This document shows positions 1 through 8,028 of a stretch of DNA of 64,000 nucleotides, in pieces. The position numbers were made by a program, and so were the translations under genes. How positions within the stretch are numbered: the stretch's first letter is position 1; each line of letters starts with the position of its first letter. Below the pieces are notes generated by a model. That model had not been told where the DNA came from. It searched no databases and saw nothing but the letters and a program-made list of their open reading frames with translations. The stretch comes from Magnetospirillum sp. 64-120 (GTDB lineage: Bacteria; Pseudomonadota; Alphaproteobacteria; Rhodospirillales; Magnetospirillaceae), in assembly GCA_001898825.1 (NCBI GenBank), contig MKVK01000008.1, forward strand, positions 73,008-137,007, written 5' to 3'.

Positions 1-298
1 TGATCGGTTCCCAGCCGAAGGCCGGCATCTGCTGCTGATAGAAGGCGGTGGCCTCGGGCGCGGTCTTCCACAATTTCATCACCACCCGGCCGGTCCAGCG
101 GTCCTTGTCACCCAGGATCAGCGACCGTTCGTTGTCCATGGTGGCGCCGGACGGAATGGGAATGTCGGTCAGCAGGGCGAAATCGATCTGCTGCTGCGGG
201 TCGCCGGCCTGGGTTTGCGGCAGCGACGTACTGGTGCCGCATCCTGCCAGAAACAGGGCGGCCATCAGCGGAACAGCAAGGCGGATCGGGCTTTTCAT
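1..298 (-). CDS. Putative outer-membrane or periplasmic lipoprotein (partial, C-terminus beyond left edge)
   Basis: The reading frame starts at an ATG at 298 and runs off the left edge, so only the first 99 residues are visible. Residues 1-20 form a lipoprotein signal peptide: a short basic start (MKSPIR), a hydrophobic stretch and the lipobox LAGC, with the predicted lipidated cysteine at residue 20. The mature part has a Gln-rich linker and then a region containing IPIPSGATMDNERS and a TGRVVMK strand. I do not recognise a named function. It lies 67 bases after thpR on the same strand and may be the last gene of the tesA-FIST-thpR run. That it is an exported lipoprotein is well supported; its role is unknown. 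Confidence 0.75.
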   Translation of the reverse strand, partial: MKSPIRLAVPLMAALFLAGCGTSTSLPQTQAGDPQQQIDFALLTDIPIPSGATMDNERSLILGDKDRWTGRVVMKLWKTAPEATAFYQQQMPAFGWEPI

Positions 299-365
299 GG
301 CGGCAAAGGTACTAAAAACCATACGCTCCCACAAGGGGCGGAGCGCCGACGCGCACAGCCATACT

Positions 366-902
366 TTATTTTGAATCCAGCGCATATTCGGCCAGGACCT
401 GATATTCCGCCCCTTGGGCATGCAGGTGCGACTGGTACAGGCAGACGTGATCCACGGTGAAGCTGGCGGCAAAGGGCGAATGGTGGCGCATGAAGGCGGC
501 GATGCGGTCGGCGGGGGCATCCTTCAGCCAGGCCAGGGTGACGTGCGGGGTGAAATTACGCGTCTCGGGCTCCAGGCCGGCGGCCTGCGCCAGCCGCTCG
601 ATGCGGCTTTGCAGGGCGTCCAGCGCCGGGTTCGGCTCGGCGCCGACCCACAGCGCCCTGGGCTTGCGGCCGCCGAAAGTGCCGAAACCGCGCAGCCGGA
701 TGTCGAAAACCGGCGCCCGCAGGCCGCCCAATCGATGGTGCAGGTCCTCGGCCACGTCTTCGTCCACCTCGCCGGCGAAACGCAGGGTCAGATGCAGGTT
801 GCGTCCCGCCACCCAGCGGGCGCCGGGAACACCGCCGCCCAGGGATTCCAGCCGCGCCGCCAGTTCGGCGGGCAGGGCCAGGCCGACGAACAGGCGGATC
901 AT
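366..902 (-). CDS. thpR: RNA 2',3'-cyclic phosphodiesterase (2'-5' RNA ligase family)
   Basis: This 178-residue protein belongs to the 2H phosphoesterase superfamily. The two signature HxTx motifs are present at H37-L-T39 (HLTL) and H120-V-T122 (HVTL), at the expected spacing, and the length is normal for the family. Family members hydrolyse 2',3'-cyclic phosphate RNA ends and can ligate tRNA halves in vitro; the physiological role in bacteria is uncertain. The start is the ATG at 902, which overlaps the stop of the FIST gene in an ATGA arrangement and implies translational coupling. Longer upstream frames are shadows of the FIST gene. Confidence 0.9.
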   Translation of the reverse strand: MIRLFVGLALPAELAARLESLGGGVPGARWVAGRNLHLTLRFAGEVDEDVAEDLHHRLGGLRAPVFDIRLRGFGTFGGRKPRALWVGAEPNPALDALQSRIERLAQAAGLEPETRNFTPHVTLAWLKDAPADRIAAFMRHHSPFAASFTVDHVCLYQSHLHAQGAEYQVLAEYALDSK

Positions 903-2026
903 GGTTTTTCGCCGCAGATCACCGTCAGTACTCCGGTATAGCCGTAAAGGCGTTGACCGCTGATCTCGCCATTGGCGAAAAAACCGATCAGCGGCACCGA
1001 CTGGCCCAAAGCCTGACGGACACGGCTCAGCTCGAGGCCGCGTTCCCCGAACATATGTTCGCCGCGGCCGATGCAGGTGACGTAAAAGGCGGCCAGCGGC
1101 GGGCGGCCGTCCAGGCGGCGGCGGACGTCGTCCAGCATGCGGTCCAGATCGGCCCGGGCGGCGGCGGGGTCGCGGCGCACGAACAGCAGTTTCTGGCCGA
1201 CGGTGATCTCGTCCCCCACCGCCAGCCAGCCCTTGGCCGGGTCCAGTCCCAGCAGGGTGCGCACCGAGTAGTCGCCGCGATCCGATCCTTCCACCGGCAG
1301 CGCCACATGGATATAGCCGGCGGCACGGCTGGGATCGCGGGCGATCAGTTCGCCGACATCGGCTTTGAACACCTCGATGGCCGGTTTGCCGTCCAGATTG
1401 GCGACGACGTTGCCCCAGCCCTCGCCCACCACATGGACCGGGCCGATGGGGGTGCAGCCTTGGGTCAGGCCGGTGACCACCGGGATGGACGCGCCCAGCA
1501 GCAGACCGGATACGGCGCCGGGCAGCACGACACCCGCCACCTGGGTCGGGTGGTCGTTGGTGGACACCAGTCCGCCCACCAGAAAACCGATGCCGTCGGC
1601 CAGGGATTCCAGCAGCCCAGGCAGGCCGGCATGGCGGGGATCGCCATGGATCAGCGCCAAAGCCGGACCGTGGGCCATGGCCCACGTGCCCAGCCGGGCC
1701 GAGAAATCAGCGGCGTCGGCGCTGGAAAACACCTGGAATCCGTCTTTGGGCAGGTTGCCCAACAGCACCGCCATGGCGCCGCCGTCGCGGATTTCCTGGG
1801 CTCCGGCACAAAGACCGGGGACGGCGGCGCCGACCCAGGTTTCCACCCGCGTGGTTTCGCGCAGGAAGGTCAGGATGGATGGAAGATCGGCGGAAAATAT
1901 TTCGGTAACGTAAATAATGCCCAGATTGGCGTTGCCTTGCGCCGCGCCCAGCCGTTCCAAGCAGGATTTGGCCGCCAGCCCCCAATGGTCGGCCACCGCG
2001 TGGGCGGAAACGAAGAACGGTCTCAT
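899..2026 (-). CDS. FIST-domain protein
   Basis: This 375-residue protein consists of a FIST_N region (about residues 20-215) followed by a FIST_C region (about 220-360). Recognisable stretches include WVGAAVPGLCAGAQEI and the glycine-rich LVGGLVSTND. FIST is a predicted small-ligand sensor domain, often fused to kinases or chemoreceptors. Here it stands alone with no output domain, signal peptide or membrane segment, so it should be cytoplasmic. It overlaps tesA upstream and thpR downstream by 4 bases each, a tightly coupled trio. The ligand and the link to an esterase and an RNA phosphodiesterase are unknown. Confidence 0.85.
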   Translation of the reverse strand: MRPFFVSAHAVADHWGLAAKSCLERLGAAQGNANLGIIYVTEIFSADLPSILTFLRETTRVETWVGAAVPGLCAGAQEIRDGGAMAVLLGNLPKDGFQVFSSADAADFSARLGTWAMAHGPALALIHGDPRHAGLPGLLESLADGIGFLVGGLVSTNDHPTQVAGVVLPGAVSGLLLGASIPVVTGLTQGCTPIGPVHVVGEGWGNVVANLDGKPAIEVFKADVGELIARDPSRAAGYIHVALPVEGSDRGDYSVRTLLGLDPAKGWLAVGDEITVGQKLLFVRRDPAAARADLDRMLDDVRRRLDGRPPLAAFYVTCIGRGEHMFGERGLELSRVRQALGQSVPLIGFFANGEISGQRLYGYTGVLTVICGEKP

Positions 2027-2667
2027 GGACGCACCTGATCCAGCAGCTTTTCCACCGTCGGCATCATGCGCCCGACGATGATCGCCACTCCTTGGGCGGT
2101 GGGATGCAGGCCGTCTTTTTGATTGAGCGCCGGATTGGCGGCGACGCCGTCCAGGAAGAACGGATAAAACGCCACCTTGCGCCGTTCGGCGACACGGGCA
2201 TAGGCGCCGCGAAAGGCTTGGCCGTAATCGGGGCCCAAATTGGGCGGCGCTTCCATGCCGGCCAGCAGGACCTTCACCCCGGCGTTTTGCAGCTTGGTGA
2301 CGATGGCGTCCAAATTGGCTTCCATCTTGGCCGGATCCAGACCGCGCAGTCCGTCATTGGCCCCCAAGGCGACGATGGCCGTCTGCGGTTTGTCGGCCAG
2401 GGCCCAATCCAGGCGCGCCAATCCGCCGGCCGAGGTGTCACCCGACACCCCGGCATTGACCACGCGGACAGCGCGGCCCTTGGCCTGCAAGGCTTTTTGC
2501 AATTGTGACGGAAACGAATCGGTCGCGGGCAGGCCATAGCCGGCGGTCAGCGAATCGCCCAGCGCCAGCAAGGTCACCGGAGCGGCGGCTTTTGTGCTTG
2601 CGTTGACAAGTGCCGCCATCGCGCCATATGCGACCAAAGATCCCTTGATGAAAGTCCTGCGCCGCAT
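2023..2667 (-). CDS. tesA: GDSL/SGNH arylesterase, TesA-like
   Basis: This is a 214-residue SGNH hydrolase. Block I is GDSL at residues 37-40 with the nucleophile S39. The GAND block has N104, and the C-terminal DGLHP supplies D185 and H188. The N-terminus (MRRRTFIKG, then a hydrophobic run to about residue 28) looks like a twin-arginine signal, so periplasmic export is likely. TesA-type enzymes hydrolyse acyl-CoA thioesters, aryl esters and lysophospholipids. An AGAGGA-like ribosome site precedes the ATG at 2667. The divergent neighbour is a YbbA/YbbP-type exporter, as in the tesA-ybbA-ybbP neighbourhood known from enterobacteria. Confidence 0.9.
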   Translation of the reverse strand: MRRRTFIKGSLVAYGAMAALVNASTKAAAPVTLLALGDSLTAGYGLPATDSFPSQLQKALQAKGRAVRVVNAGVSGDTSAGGLARLDWALADKPQTAIVALGANDGLRGLDPAKMEANLDAIVTKLQNAGVKVLLAGMEAPPNLGPDYGQAFRGAYARVAERRKVAFYPFFLDGVAANPALNQKDGLHPTAQGVAIIVGRMMPTVEKLLDQVRP

Positions 2668-3349
2668 GAATGCATCCTCTGGTCAGCCGCTGGTTCAGCT
2701 CAGCGGTGTCACCCTCAACTTGGCGAGCTTGGCCGGACAGGTCAACGTCCTGCGTGGCGTCGATCTGGAAATCGCCGCCGGCGAGACCTTGGGGGTGGTA
2801 GGGCCGTCGGGCTCGGGCAAGTCGTCACTGCTGATGGTGATGGGCGGGCTGGAACGGGCCAGTTCCGGTAGCGTGCGGGTGGCGGGCCACGACTTGTCCG
2901 GCCTGTCCGAGGACGGCTTGGCCCGGTTGCGTCGCGACCATGTGGGCATCGTCTTCCAATCCTTCCAGCTGATCCCCACCATGACGGCCTTGGAAAACGT
3001 TGCCGTGCCGCTGGAACTGGCCGGCATCGCCGATGCCCTGGACCGGGCCGAGACGGAATTGCGCGCCGTCGGACTGGGCCATCGGCTGGACCATTATCCC
3101 GGCCAGATGTCGGGCGGCGAACAGCAACGCGTCGCCCTGGCCCGCGCCGTCATCGCCCGGCCGCGCCTGTTGCTGGCCGACGAACCCACCGGCAACCTGG
3201 ACGGCGCCACCGGGGCGGAAATCACCGAACTGATGTTCGACCTGCATGCCCGCCATGGCGCCACCTTGGTGCTGATCACCCATGATCCCGCCCTGGCGGC
3301 CCGTTGTGGGCGCGTGGTGCGGCTGGCCGACGGCAAGGTGGTGGCGTAA
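2666..3349 (+). CDS. ABC transporter ATP-binding protein, YbbA/LolD-like
   Basis: This ABC ATPase has 227 residues from the ATG at 2666. Walker A is GPSGSGKS at 46-53, the signature is SGGEQ at 149-153, Walker B is LLLADEP at 168-174, and a switch His lies in LITHDP. It belongs to the MacB/LolD/YbbA group that energises FtsX-type permeases. The stop overlaps the start of the permease gene by one base (TAATG). The start is uncertain: an in-frame ATG at 2648 adds six residues, and neither has a strong ribosome site. The ATG at 2666 shares bases with the tesA start on the other strand. Confidence 0.93.
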   Translation: MNASSGQPLVQLSGVTLNLASLAGQVNVLRGVDLEIAAGETLGVVGPSGSGKSSLLMVMGGLERASSGSVRVAGHDLSGLSEDGLARLRRDHVGIVFQSFQLIPTMTALENVAVPLELAGIADALDRAETELRAVGLGHRLDHYPGQMSGGEQQRVALARAVIARPRLLLADEPTGNLDGATGAEITELMFDLHARHGATLVLITHDPALAARCGRVVRLADGKVVA

Positions 3350-5871
3350 TGGGCATGGCCTGGCGCCTGGCCCGGCGTGAACTGCGCGGCGGACTGAAGG
3401 GATTTCGTATCCTGGTCGCCTGTCTGGCCCTGGGGGTGGCGGCCATCGCCGCGTCCGGGTCATTGAAGGCGGCGTTTCACCGGGCCTTGGCCGAAGATGC
3501 CCGCGCCATCCTGGGTGGCGACGTGGAGTTGCGCCAGTCCTATGAACCGCTGACCGCCGACCAATTGGCCCTTCTATCTCGTTACGGTTCCGTTTCAACG
3601 GTGTCGGACATGCGGGCCATGGCGCGGGTCGGCGAAAAACGGCGTCTGGTGGAACTGAAAGGCGTGGATGCCACCTATCCCCTGGCCGGCAACCTGCGCA
3701 CCCAACCGCCCTTGCCCATGGCGCAGTTGTTGGAACGCCGCGACGGCATGGCCGGGGCGGCGGCGGACCCCCATCTGCTGGACGCCTTGGGAATCGGCCT
3801 GGGGGATCGGGTGCAGGTGGGGAATGCGGCTTTTCAGATCAGGGCCGTCATCACCGCCGAACCCGACCGGGTGGCCAACGCCTTGTCCTTTGGCCCGCGC
3901 CTGCTGGTGGCCCAGGACGGCATCGCCGCCACCGGACTGGTGATGCCCGGCAGCCTGATCCGCTGGGGCACCCGACTGGCCCTGGCGCCGGGCGCCGATT
4001 TGGCCCAGGTGCGGGCCGATCTGGCGCAAGCTTTCCCCGACGCGCCGTTTTCCTGGCGCGACACCAGCGAAGCCGCCCCCGGCCTGGACCGTATTCTCGA
4101 CAATCTGGCGGCTTTTTTGACCCTGGTCGGGTTGACGGCGCTTTTGGTCGGCGGCATCGGTATCGCCAATGCGGTGAAAGCCTATCTGGACGGAAAGCTG
4201 GCCAACATCGCCATCCTGAAAGCGCTGGGGGCGCCGTCGCGGCAGATTGGTGCCGGTTACGGTCTGCTGATCGGCTCTTTGGCCCTGTTGGGGATCATCC
4301 TGGGTCTGGCGGTCGGTGCCGTGGCGCCGTGGGCACTGGTGCAAATCGCCGGCGAATCCCTGCCCTTGGCGGCCCGGGTCGGGCTTTATCCGCTGCCTTT
4401 GATGCAGGCCACGGCCTTTGGCGTGCTGACGGCGGCCACCTTCGCCTTGTGGCCTTTGGCCCAGGCGGCACGTGTCCCGGCGACAGCGTTGTTCCGGTCT
4501 CGCATCGAGCCTTTGAGCGGGCGACCTTCGGCTTTCATGCTGACGGTTCTGGCGGTTTCCGCCCTGGGGCTGGCCGCTTTGGCGGTGCTGGGCGCCGACC
4601 GCCGCGATTTGGCCGCCGTCTTCGTCGCTGCCGCCTTGGCTTTGTTGGGGCTGTTCCGGGGAATGGCCTGGGGGGTGTCACGGCTGGCCGCCCTGGCCAG
4701 CCGGCAACGGCGCGGTGTCTGGGCGCGTCCGGCGGCACGGGTGGCCCTGGCCAACCTGCACCGGCCGGGCTCGTCGGTGGTGTCCATGGTGCTGTCGCTG
4801 GGTTTGGGGCTGACCGTACTGGTGACCATCGCCCTGATCGAGGGCAATCTGGCCCGGCAATTCGGCCAGACCTTGCCGGCCCGGGCGCCGAGCTTCTATT
4901 TCATCGACCTGCAGCCCGATCAGGCGGATGAATTCGACGCCTTGGTTCGTGCCGTTTCCCCGTCGGCCGAGGTGGAAAAGGCCCCCATGGTGCGTGGCCG
5001 CATCACCCATATCAAAGGGCTGGCCGCTGAATCGGCGGAAGTGGCGCCCGAAGTGCAATGGGCGCTGCGCGGCGATCGCGGCCTGACCGCCGCCGCCAAA
5101 CAGCCCCCCCATGCGGTGTTGGCGGCGGGCCAGTGGTGGGCCGCCGACTATGCCGGTTCGCCCTTGGTGTCGGTGGATGCCGGCCTGGCCAAGGGCATGG
5201 GCTTGCAGGTGGGCGACACGCTGGCGGTCAACGTGCTGGGGCGTGAACTGAATTTGACGGTGGCCAATCTGCGGCAGGTGGAATGGGCCAGCCTGAACAT
5301 GAATTTCGCCCTGATCTTGTCACCCAACGCCCTGGCCGGGGCGCCGTTCATCCACATCGCCACCGTCCATGCCCCCGAGGCCCAGGAAAACGCCGTGGAG
5401 CGGGCCGTCAGCGACGCGCTTCCCAACGTGTCGGCCATCCGGGTCAAGGAAGCCCTGATCCAGGTGCGCGCCATGATCGACAACGCCGACCTGGCGGTGC
5501 GTCTGGCTGGACTGGTCACCCTGGCGGCCGGCGCCTTGGTGCTGGGCGGCGCGGTGATGGCCGGCCACCGTCGCCGCGTGCGCGAAGCGGTGATCCTGAA
5601 GGTGTTGGGCGCCAGCCGGGCCGAGCTGTGGCGGGCCTGGATGCTGGAATTCGGCATCGTCGGCGCCGTCACCGGCCTGGCGGCGGCGGGTTTCGGCTCG
5701 GCCGCCGCCTGGGCCATCCTGGTCCACGTCATGCGCGCCGACTGGACCTTCCTGCCCGGTTTGACCCTGGCGACGCTGGCTATCTGCATCATTGCAGCGC
5801 TGATGGCGGGGTTCGCAGGCGCCTTCGTGGCGCTGCGCCGTCCTGCTGCCCCGGTATTGCGCGAGGAGTAA
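3349..5871 (+). CDS. FtsX-like ABC permease, YbbP family
   Basis: This 840-residue inner-membrane permease partners the preceding ATPase. One helix at about residues 20-40 is followed by a large periplasmic domain. Helices then cluster around residues 265-375, 400-450 and 485-510, a second periplasmic domain follows, and the final helices lie at about 715-830. This two-FtsX-repeat plan matches YbbP. Such transporters are thought to handle lipophilic substrates or lipoproteins rather than small solutes. The start at 3349 overlaps the ATPase stop as TAATG. The association with tesA suggests lipid or acyl-chain handling, but no substrate can be read from the sequence. Confidence 0.92.
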   Translation: MGMAWRLARRELRGGLKGFRILVACLALGVAAIAASGSLKAAFHRALAEDARAILGGDVELRQSYEPLTADQLALLSRYGSVSTVSDMRAMARVGEKRRLVELKGVDATYPLAGNLRTQPPLPMAQLLERRDGMAGAAADPHLLDALGIGLGDRVQVGNAAFQIRAVITAEPDRVANALSFGPRLLVAQDGIAATGLVMPGSLIRWGTRLALAPGADLAQVRADLAQAFPDAPFSWRDTSEAAPGLDRILDNLAAFLTLVGLTALLVGGIGIANAVKAYLDGKLANIAILKALGAPSRQIGAGYGLLIGSLALLGIILGLAVGAVAPWALVQIAGESLPLAARVGLYPLPLMQATAFGVLTAATFALWPLAQAARVPATALFRSRIEPLSGRPSAFMLTVLAVSALGLAALAVLGADRRDLAAVFVAAALALLGLFRGMAWGVSRLAALASRQRRGVWARPAARVALANLHRPGSSVVSMVLSLGLGLTVLVTIALIEGNLARQFGQTLPARAPSFYFIDLQPDQADEFDALVRAVSPSAEVEKAPMVRGRITHIKGLAAESAEVAPEVQWALRGDRGLTAAAKQPPHAVLAAGQWWAADYAGSPLVSVDAGLAKGMGLQVGDTLAVNVLGRELNLTVANLRQVEWASLNMNFALILSPNALAGAPFIHIATVHAPEAQENAVERAVSDALPNVSAIRVKEALIQVRAMIDNADLAVRLAGLVTLAAGALVLGGAVMAGHRRRVREAVILKVLGASRAELWRAWMLEFGIVGAVTGLAAAGFGSAAAWAILVHVMRADWTFLPGLTLATLAICIIAALMAGFAGAFVALRRPAAPVLREE

Positions 5872-5877
5872 CCCAAT

Positions 5878-5908
5878 CTTGACGAGTCCGCGATATCATC
5901 CAACATAA
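5878..5908 (+). promoter_or_regulatory. Candidate heat-shock (RpoH-type) promoter for hsp20
   Basis: A CTTGACG element at 5878-5884 is followed after 15 bases by CCAACATAA at 5900-5908. This is close to the sigma-32 pattern CTTGAAA / CCCCAT-T and lies about 100 bases before the hsp20 start. The assignment rests on motif similarity and gene context only. Confidence 0.45.
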
Positions 5909-5974
5909 GAGGACAAGGCGGTGCCACGTTCTTGGGACAGGGCCGCCGATACCGGGTGCCGAAAGGGCCCGATC

Positions 5975-6008
5975 ACTCTCTCGCTCAGATCCCGAGGAGG
6001 AGAACCCA
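5975..6008 (+). promoter_or_regulatory. Candidate RNA thermometer hairpin masking the hsp20 Shine-Dalgarno
   Basis: The hsp20 ribosome site GAGGAGGA (5994-6001) can pair with CTCTCTCG (5976-5983) across a 9-base loop. The stem contains wobbles and a mismatch. UCGCU at 5981-5985 matches the ROSE-element signature U(U/C)GCU, which is known to pair imperfectly with the ribosome site of small heat-shock genes in alphaproteobacteria. Temperature dependence is inferred. Confidence 0.45.
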
Positions 6009-6514
6009 TGAGCCGTATGTCCGCCTTCAATTCCCCGCTTTTGTTGGGCTTCGACCATTTCGAGCGCGTGCTTGACCGCGTCGCTAAAAGCCAGGGCGAA
6101 GGCTATCCCCCTTACAACATCGAACAGATCGGCGAAAACGGCCTGCGCATCACTTTGGCCGTGGCGGGCTTTGCCATGGATGATTTGGCCGTCGGACTGG
6201 AAGACAACCAGTTGATCATTCGCGGCCGCCAAGGCGAAGACGATCCCAGCCGCATCTTCCTGCACCGCGGTATCGCGGCCCGGCAGTTCCAGCGCGCTTT
6301 CGTGCTGGCCGAAGGCATCGAAGTGCAAGGCGCCACCCTGGATAACGGCCTGCTGCACATCGATTTGTATCGCCCGCGCCCCGAACCCCGGGTCAAAAGC
6401 ATTCCCATCAATGGCGGGTCCCGCAGCCAAATGGGCGAAACCGGCCCACGCACCATCGACGTGGCCGACGAGGATGTCCGCCGTGTTCACTCCAAGGCCA
6501 GAACCGGCCAGTAA
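6008..6514 (+). CDS. Small heat-shock protein, Hsp20/IbpA family
   Basis: This 168-residue chaperone has an alpha-crystallin domain at about residues 35-125, including YNIEQIGENGLRITLAVAGF and the basic strand IIRGRQ. An IxI-like SIPI follows near the C-terminus. Family members are ATP-independent holdases that bind unfolding proteins. The ATG at 6008 is chosen because GAGGAGGA lies just upstream and the protein then starts as IbpA-type proteins do. The frame extends back to 5921, but that part is the leader. A DUF1150 gene follows 12 bases later. Regulation probably combines a heat-shock promoter and a leader thermometer. Confidence 0.93.
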   Translation: MSRMSAFNSPLLLGFDHFERVLDRVAKSQGEGYPPYNIEQIGENGLRITLAVAGFAMDDLAVGLEDNQLIIRGRQGEDDPSRIFLHRGIAARQFQRAFVLAEGIEVQGATLDNGLLHIDLYRPRPEPRVKSIPINGGSRSQMGETGPRTIDVADEDVRRVHSKARTGQ

Positions 6515-6526
6515 CGGAGGTCTGAA

Positions 6527-6763
6527 ATGAGACACGAATTCGATCACGATCCGCTGCCGCCGCTGACCCACAGCATGAGCGCCGCCGATTTCGCCGCCTG
6601 GGGCACCCCTGGTCTGGCCTTCGTCAAGCGCGTGGTGGTGGACAACGAAACCAGCTGGTCCATCCACGCCGCCGACGGCACCAATATCGGCCTCGCCCCC
6701 AACCGCGAAGTGGCCATGGCCGCCATCATCCAGCACGAACTGGAACCGGCCAGCGTGCATTGA
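6527..6763 (+). CDS. DUF1150 family protein
   Basis: This small acidic protein of 78 residues matches the alphaproteobacterial DUF1150 family, which commonly follows hsp20. Visible features are FAAWGTPGLAFVKRV and a C-terminal NREVAMAAIIQHELEP. The function is unknown; co-transcription suggests a stress or chaperone role. A GGAGG ribosome site precedes the ATG. There is no signal peptide or membrane segment. Confidence 0.85.
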   Translation: MRHEFDHDPLPPLTHSMSAADFAAWGTPGLAFVKRVVVDNETSWSIHAADGTNIGLAPNREVAMAAIIQHELEPASVH

Positions 6764-6778
6764 CGCTTCCCCTCCGCC

Positions 6779-6835
6779 ATTGCCGGGCTTGACCCGGCAA
6801 TCCCATGCGTGGACCCCCGGATCAAGTCCGGGGGT
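6779..6835. repeat. REP-like double palindrome, copy 1
   Basis: Two adjacent hairpins are present. At 6779-6801, arms ATTGCCGGG and CCCGGCAAT surround CTTGA. At 6813-6835, arms ACCCCCGGA and TCCGGGGGT surround TCAAG. The TTGA/TCAA loop core and CCGG stems recur in the second copy at 51486-51559. This is the layout of extragenic palindromic repeats in alphaproteobacteria. Confidence 0.7.
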
Positions 6836-6845
6836 GACGGATAAA

Positions 6846-6872
6846 GAAAAAGGCCGGCATTTCTGCCGGCCC
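6846..6872 (-). terminator. Intrinsic terminator of the malyl-CoA lyase transcript
   Basis: On the minus strand GGCCGGCA and TGCCGGCC (6852-6871) form an 8-bp stem with a GAAA loop. It is followed by a run of T (the A-run at 6846-6851 on plus). It lies 24 bases beyond the lyase stop. Confidence 0.8.
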
Positions 6873-6895
6873 TAAAGAACGAAGTTTTGTGGGTC

Positions 6896-7945
6896 TTACA
6901 GCCCGTACTTTTCCGCCATCACCGGGTCCTTGGCGGCAACCACCCGGGCCAGGTCGACGATGACCTTGGCCTGCTTCCAGGTGGCGTCGTCCTGCATCTT
7001 GCCGTCGATCATCACCGCGCCGGTGCCATCGGGCATGGCGTCCAGGATCTTCTTGGCGAACTTCACTTCCTCGGCATCGGGGCTGAACACCTTCTTGGCG
7101 ATGTCGATCTGGCTGGGATGCAGGCTCCAGGCGCCGGCGCAGCCCAGCAGGAAGGCGTTGCGGAACTGCGCTTCGCAGGCCGGGCTGTCCGAGAAATCAC
7201 CGAACGGGCCATAGAACGCCTTGATGCCGGCCGATTGGCAGGCGTCGACCATCTTGGCCACGGTGTAATGCCACAGGTCCTGCTGGAACAAGGTGCGCGG
7301 CGCGTCACCGGCGGCATCTTGCAGCACGCCATAGAACGGATGGCCGCCGCCGACGCGGGTGGTCTTCATGCCACGCGACGCCGCCAGATCGGCCGGGCCC
7401 AGGCTCATGCCGTGCATGCGCGGGGACGCTTGGGCGATGGCGGCGACGTTTTCCACACCCAGCGCGGTTTCCAGGATGGCGTGGATCATGATCGGGCGCT
7501 TGACGCCATGCTTGGCCTCCAACTGGGCCAGCAGTTGGTCCAGATAATGGATGTCCCACGGGCCTTCCACCTTGGGCAGCATGATCACGTCCAGCTTGTC
7601 GCCGGCTTCCGCCACCAAGGTGGTGACGTCATCCAGGAACCAAGGCGAATTCAGGCAGTTGACGCGGGTCCACAAGCCGGTGCCGCAGGACGCGTCCCAG
7701 GCCTTGGCCACTTCGACGAAGCCGGCGCGGGCCGCTTCCTTGGCATCGGCGGGAATGGCGTCTTCCAGGTTGCCCAGCAGAACGTCGACGTTCTTGGCCA
7801 TGTCACCCGCCTTGGCCCGCATCTTTTCCACATGCGGCGGGAAGAAATGGATCATGCGTTCCAGCTTCACCGGCAGCTCGCGGTAAGGCGCCGGCGCGCC
7901 GATGGCCAGCGGCTCGAAGAACTTGCGGGGCGGCTTGATGGACAT
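6896..7945 (-). CDS. mcl: (S)-malyl-CoA / beta-methylmalyl-CoA / citramalyl-CoA lyase, Chloroflexus type
   Basis: This 349-residue CoA-ester lyase of the HpcH/HpaI-CitE superfamily cleaves or forms malyl-CoA (acetyl-CoA plus glyoxylate) and related esters. Key stretches are GNLEDAIP near residue 60, [23 protein letters not shown] with the catalytic-site Glu, and [20 protein letters not shown]. From memory these resemble the Chloroflexus trifunctional lyase of the 3-hydroxypropionate bi-cycle more than the shorter Methylobacterium or Rhodobacter Mcl1. The ATG at 7945 is preceded by AGAGGA; upstream frame is leader. Neighbours are a Nudix gene and methylmalonyl-CoA mutase, consistent with C3/C4 acyl-CoA metabolism. 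The physiological substrate is inference. Confidence 0.88.
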   Translation of the reverse strand: MSIKPPRKFFEPLAIGAPAPYRELPVKLERMIHFFPPHVEKMRAKAGDMAKNVDVLLGNLEDAIPADAKEAARAGFVEVAKAWDASCGTGLWTRVNCLNSPWFLDDVTTLVAEAGDKLDVIMLPKVEGPWDIHYLDQLLAQLEAKHGVKRPIMIHAILETALGVENVAAIAQASPRMHGMSLGPADLAASRGMKTTRVGGGHPFYGVLQDAAGDAPRTLFQQDLWHYTVAKMVDACQSAGIKAFYGPFGDFSDSPACEAQFRNAFLLGCAGAWSLHPSQIDIAKKVFSPDAEEVKFAKKILDAMPDGTGAVMIDGKMQDDATWKQAKVIVDLARVVAAKDPVMAEKYGL

Positions 7946-7978
7946 GATGCGCAATCCTCTTTCGGCAAAAACGAATTG

Positions 7979-8013
7979 GACGCAATAATGATGCGTCATA
8001 CTGCGCCGCACAA
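7979..8013 (-). promoter_or_regulatory. Candidate promoter with overlapping inverted repeat upstream of mcl
   Basis: On the minus strand TTGTGC (8008-8013) and CATTAT (7985-7990) are 17 bases apart, a plausible -35/-10 pair. The inverted repeat GACGCA-N7-TGCGTC (7979-7997) covers the -10 and could be a repressor site. No regulator gene is adjacent. Confidence 0.35.
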
Positions 8014-8028
8014 GAGGAATGTTTCGGC

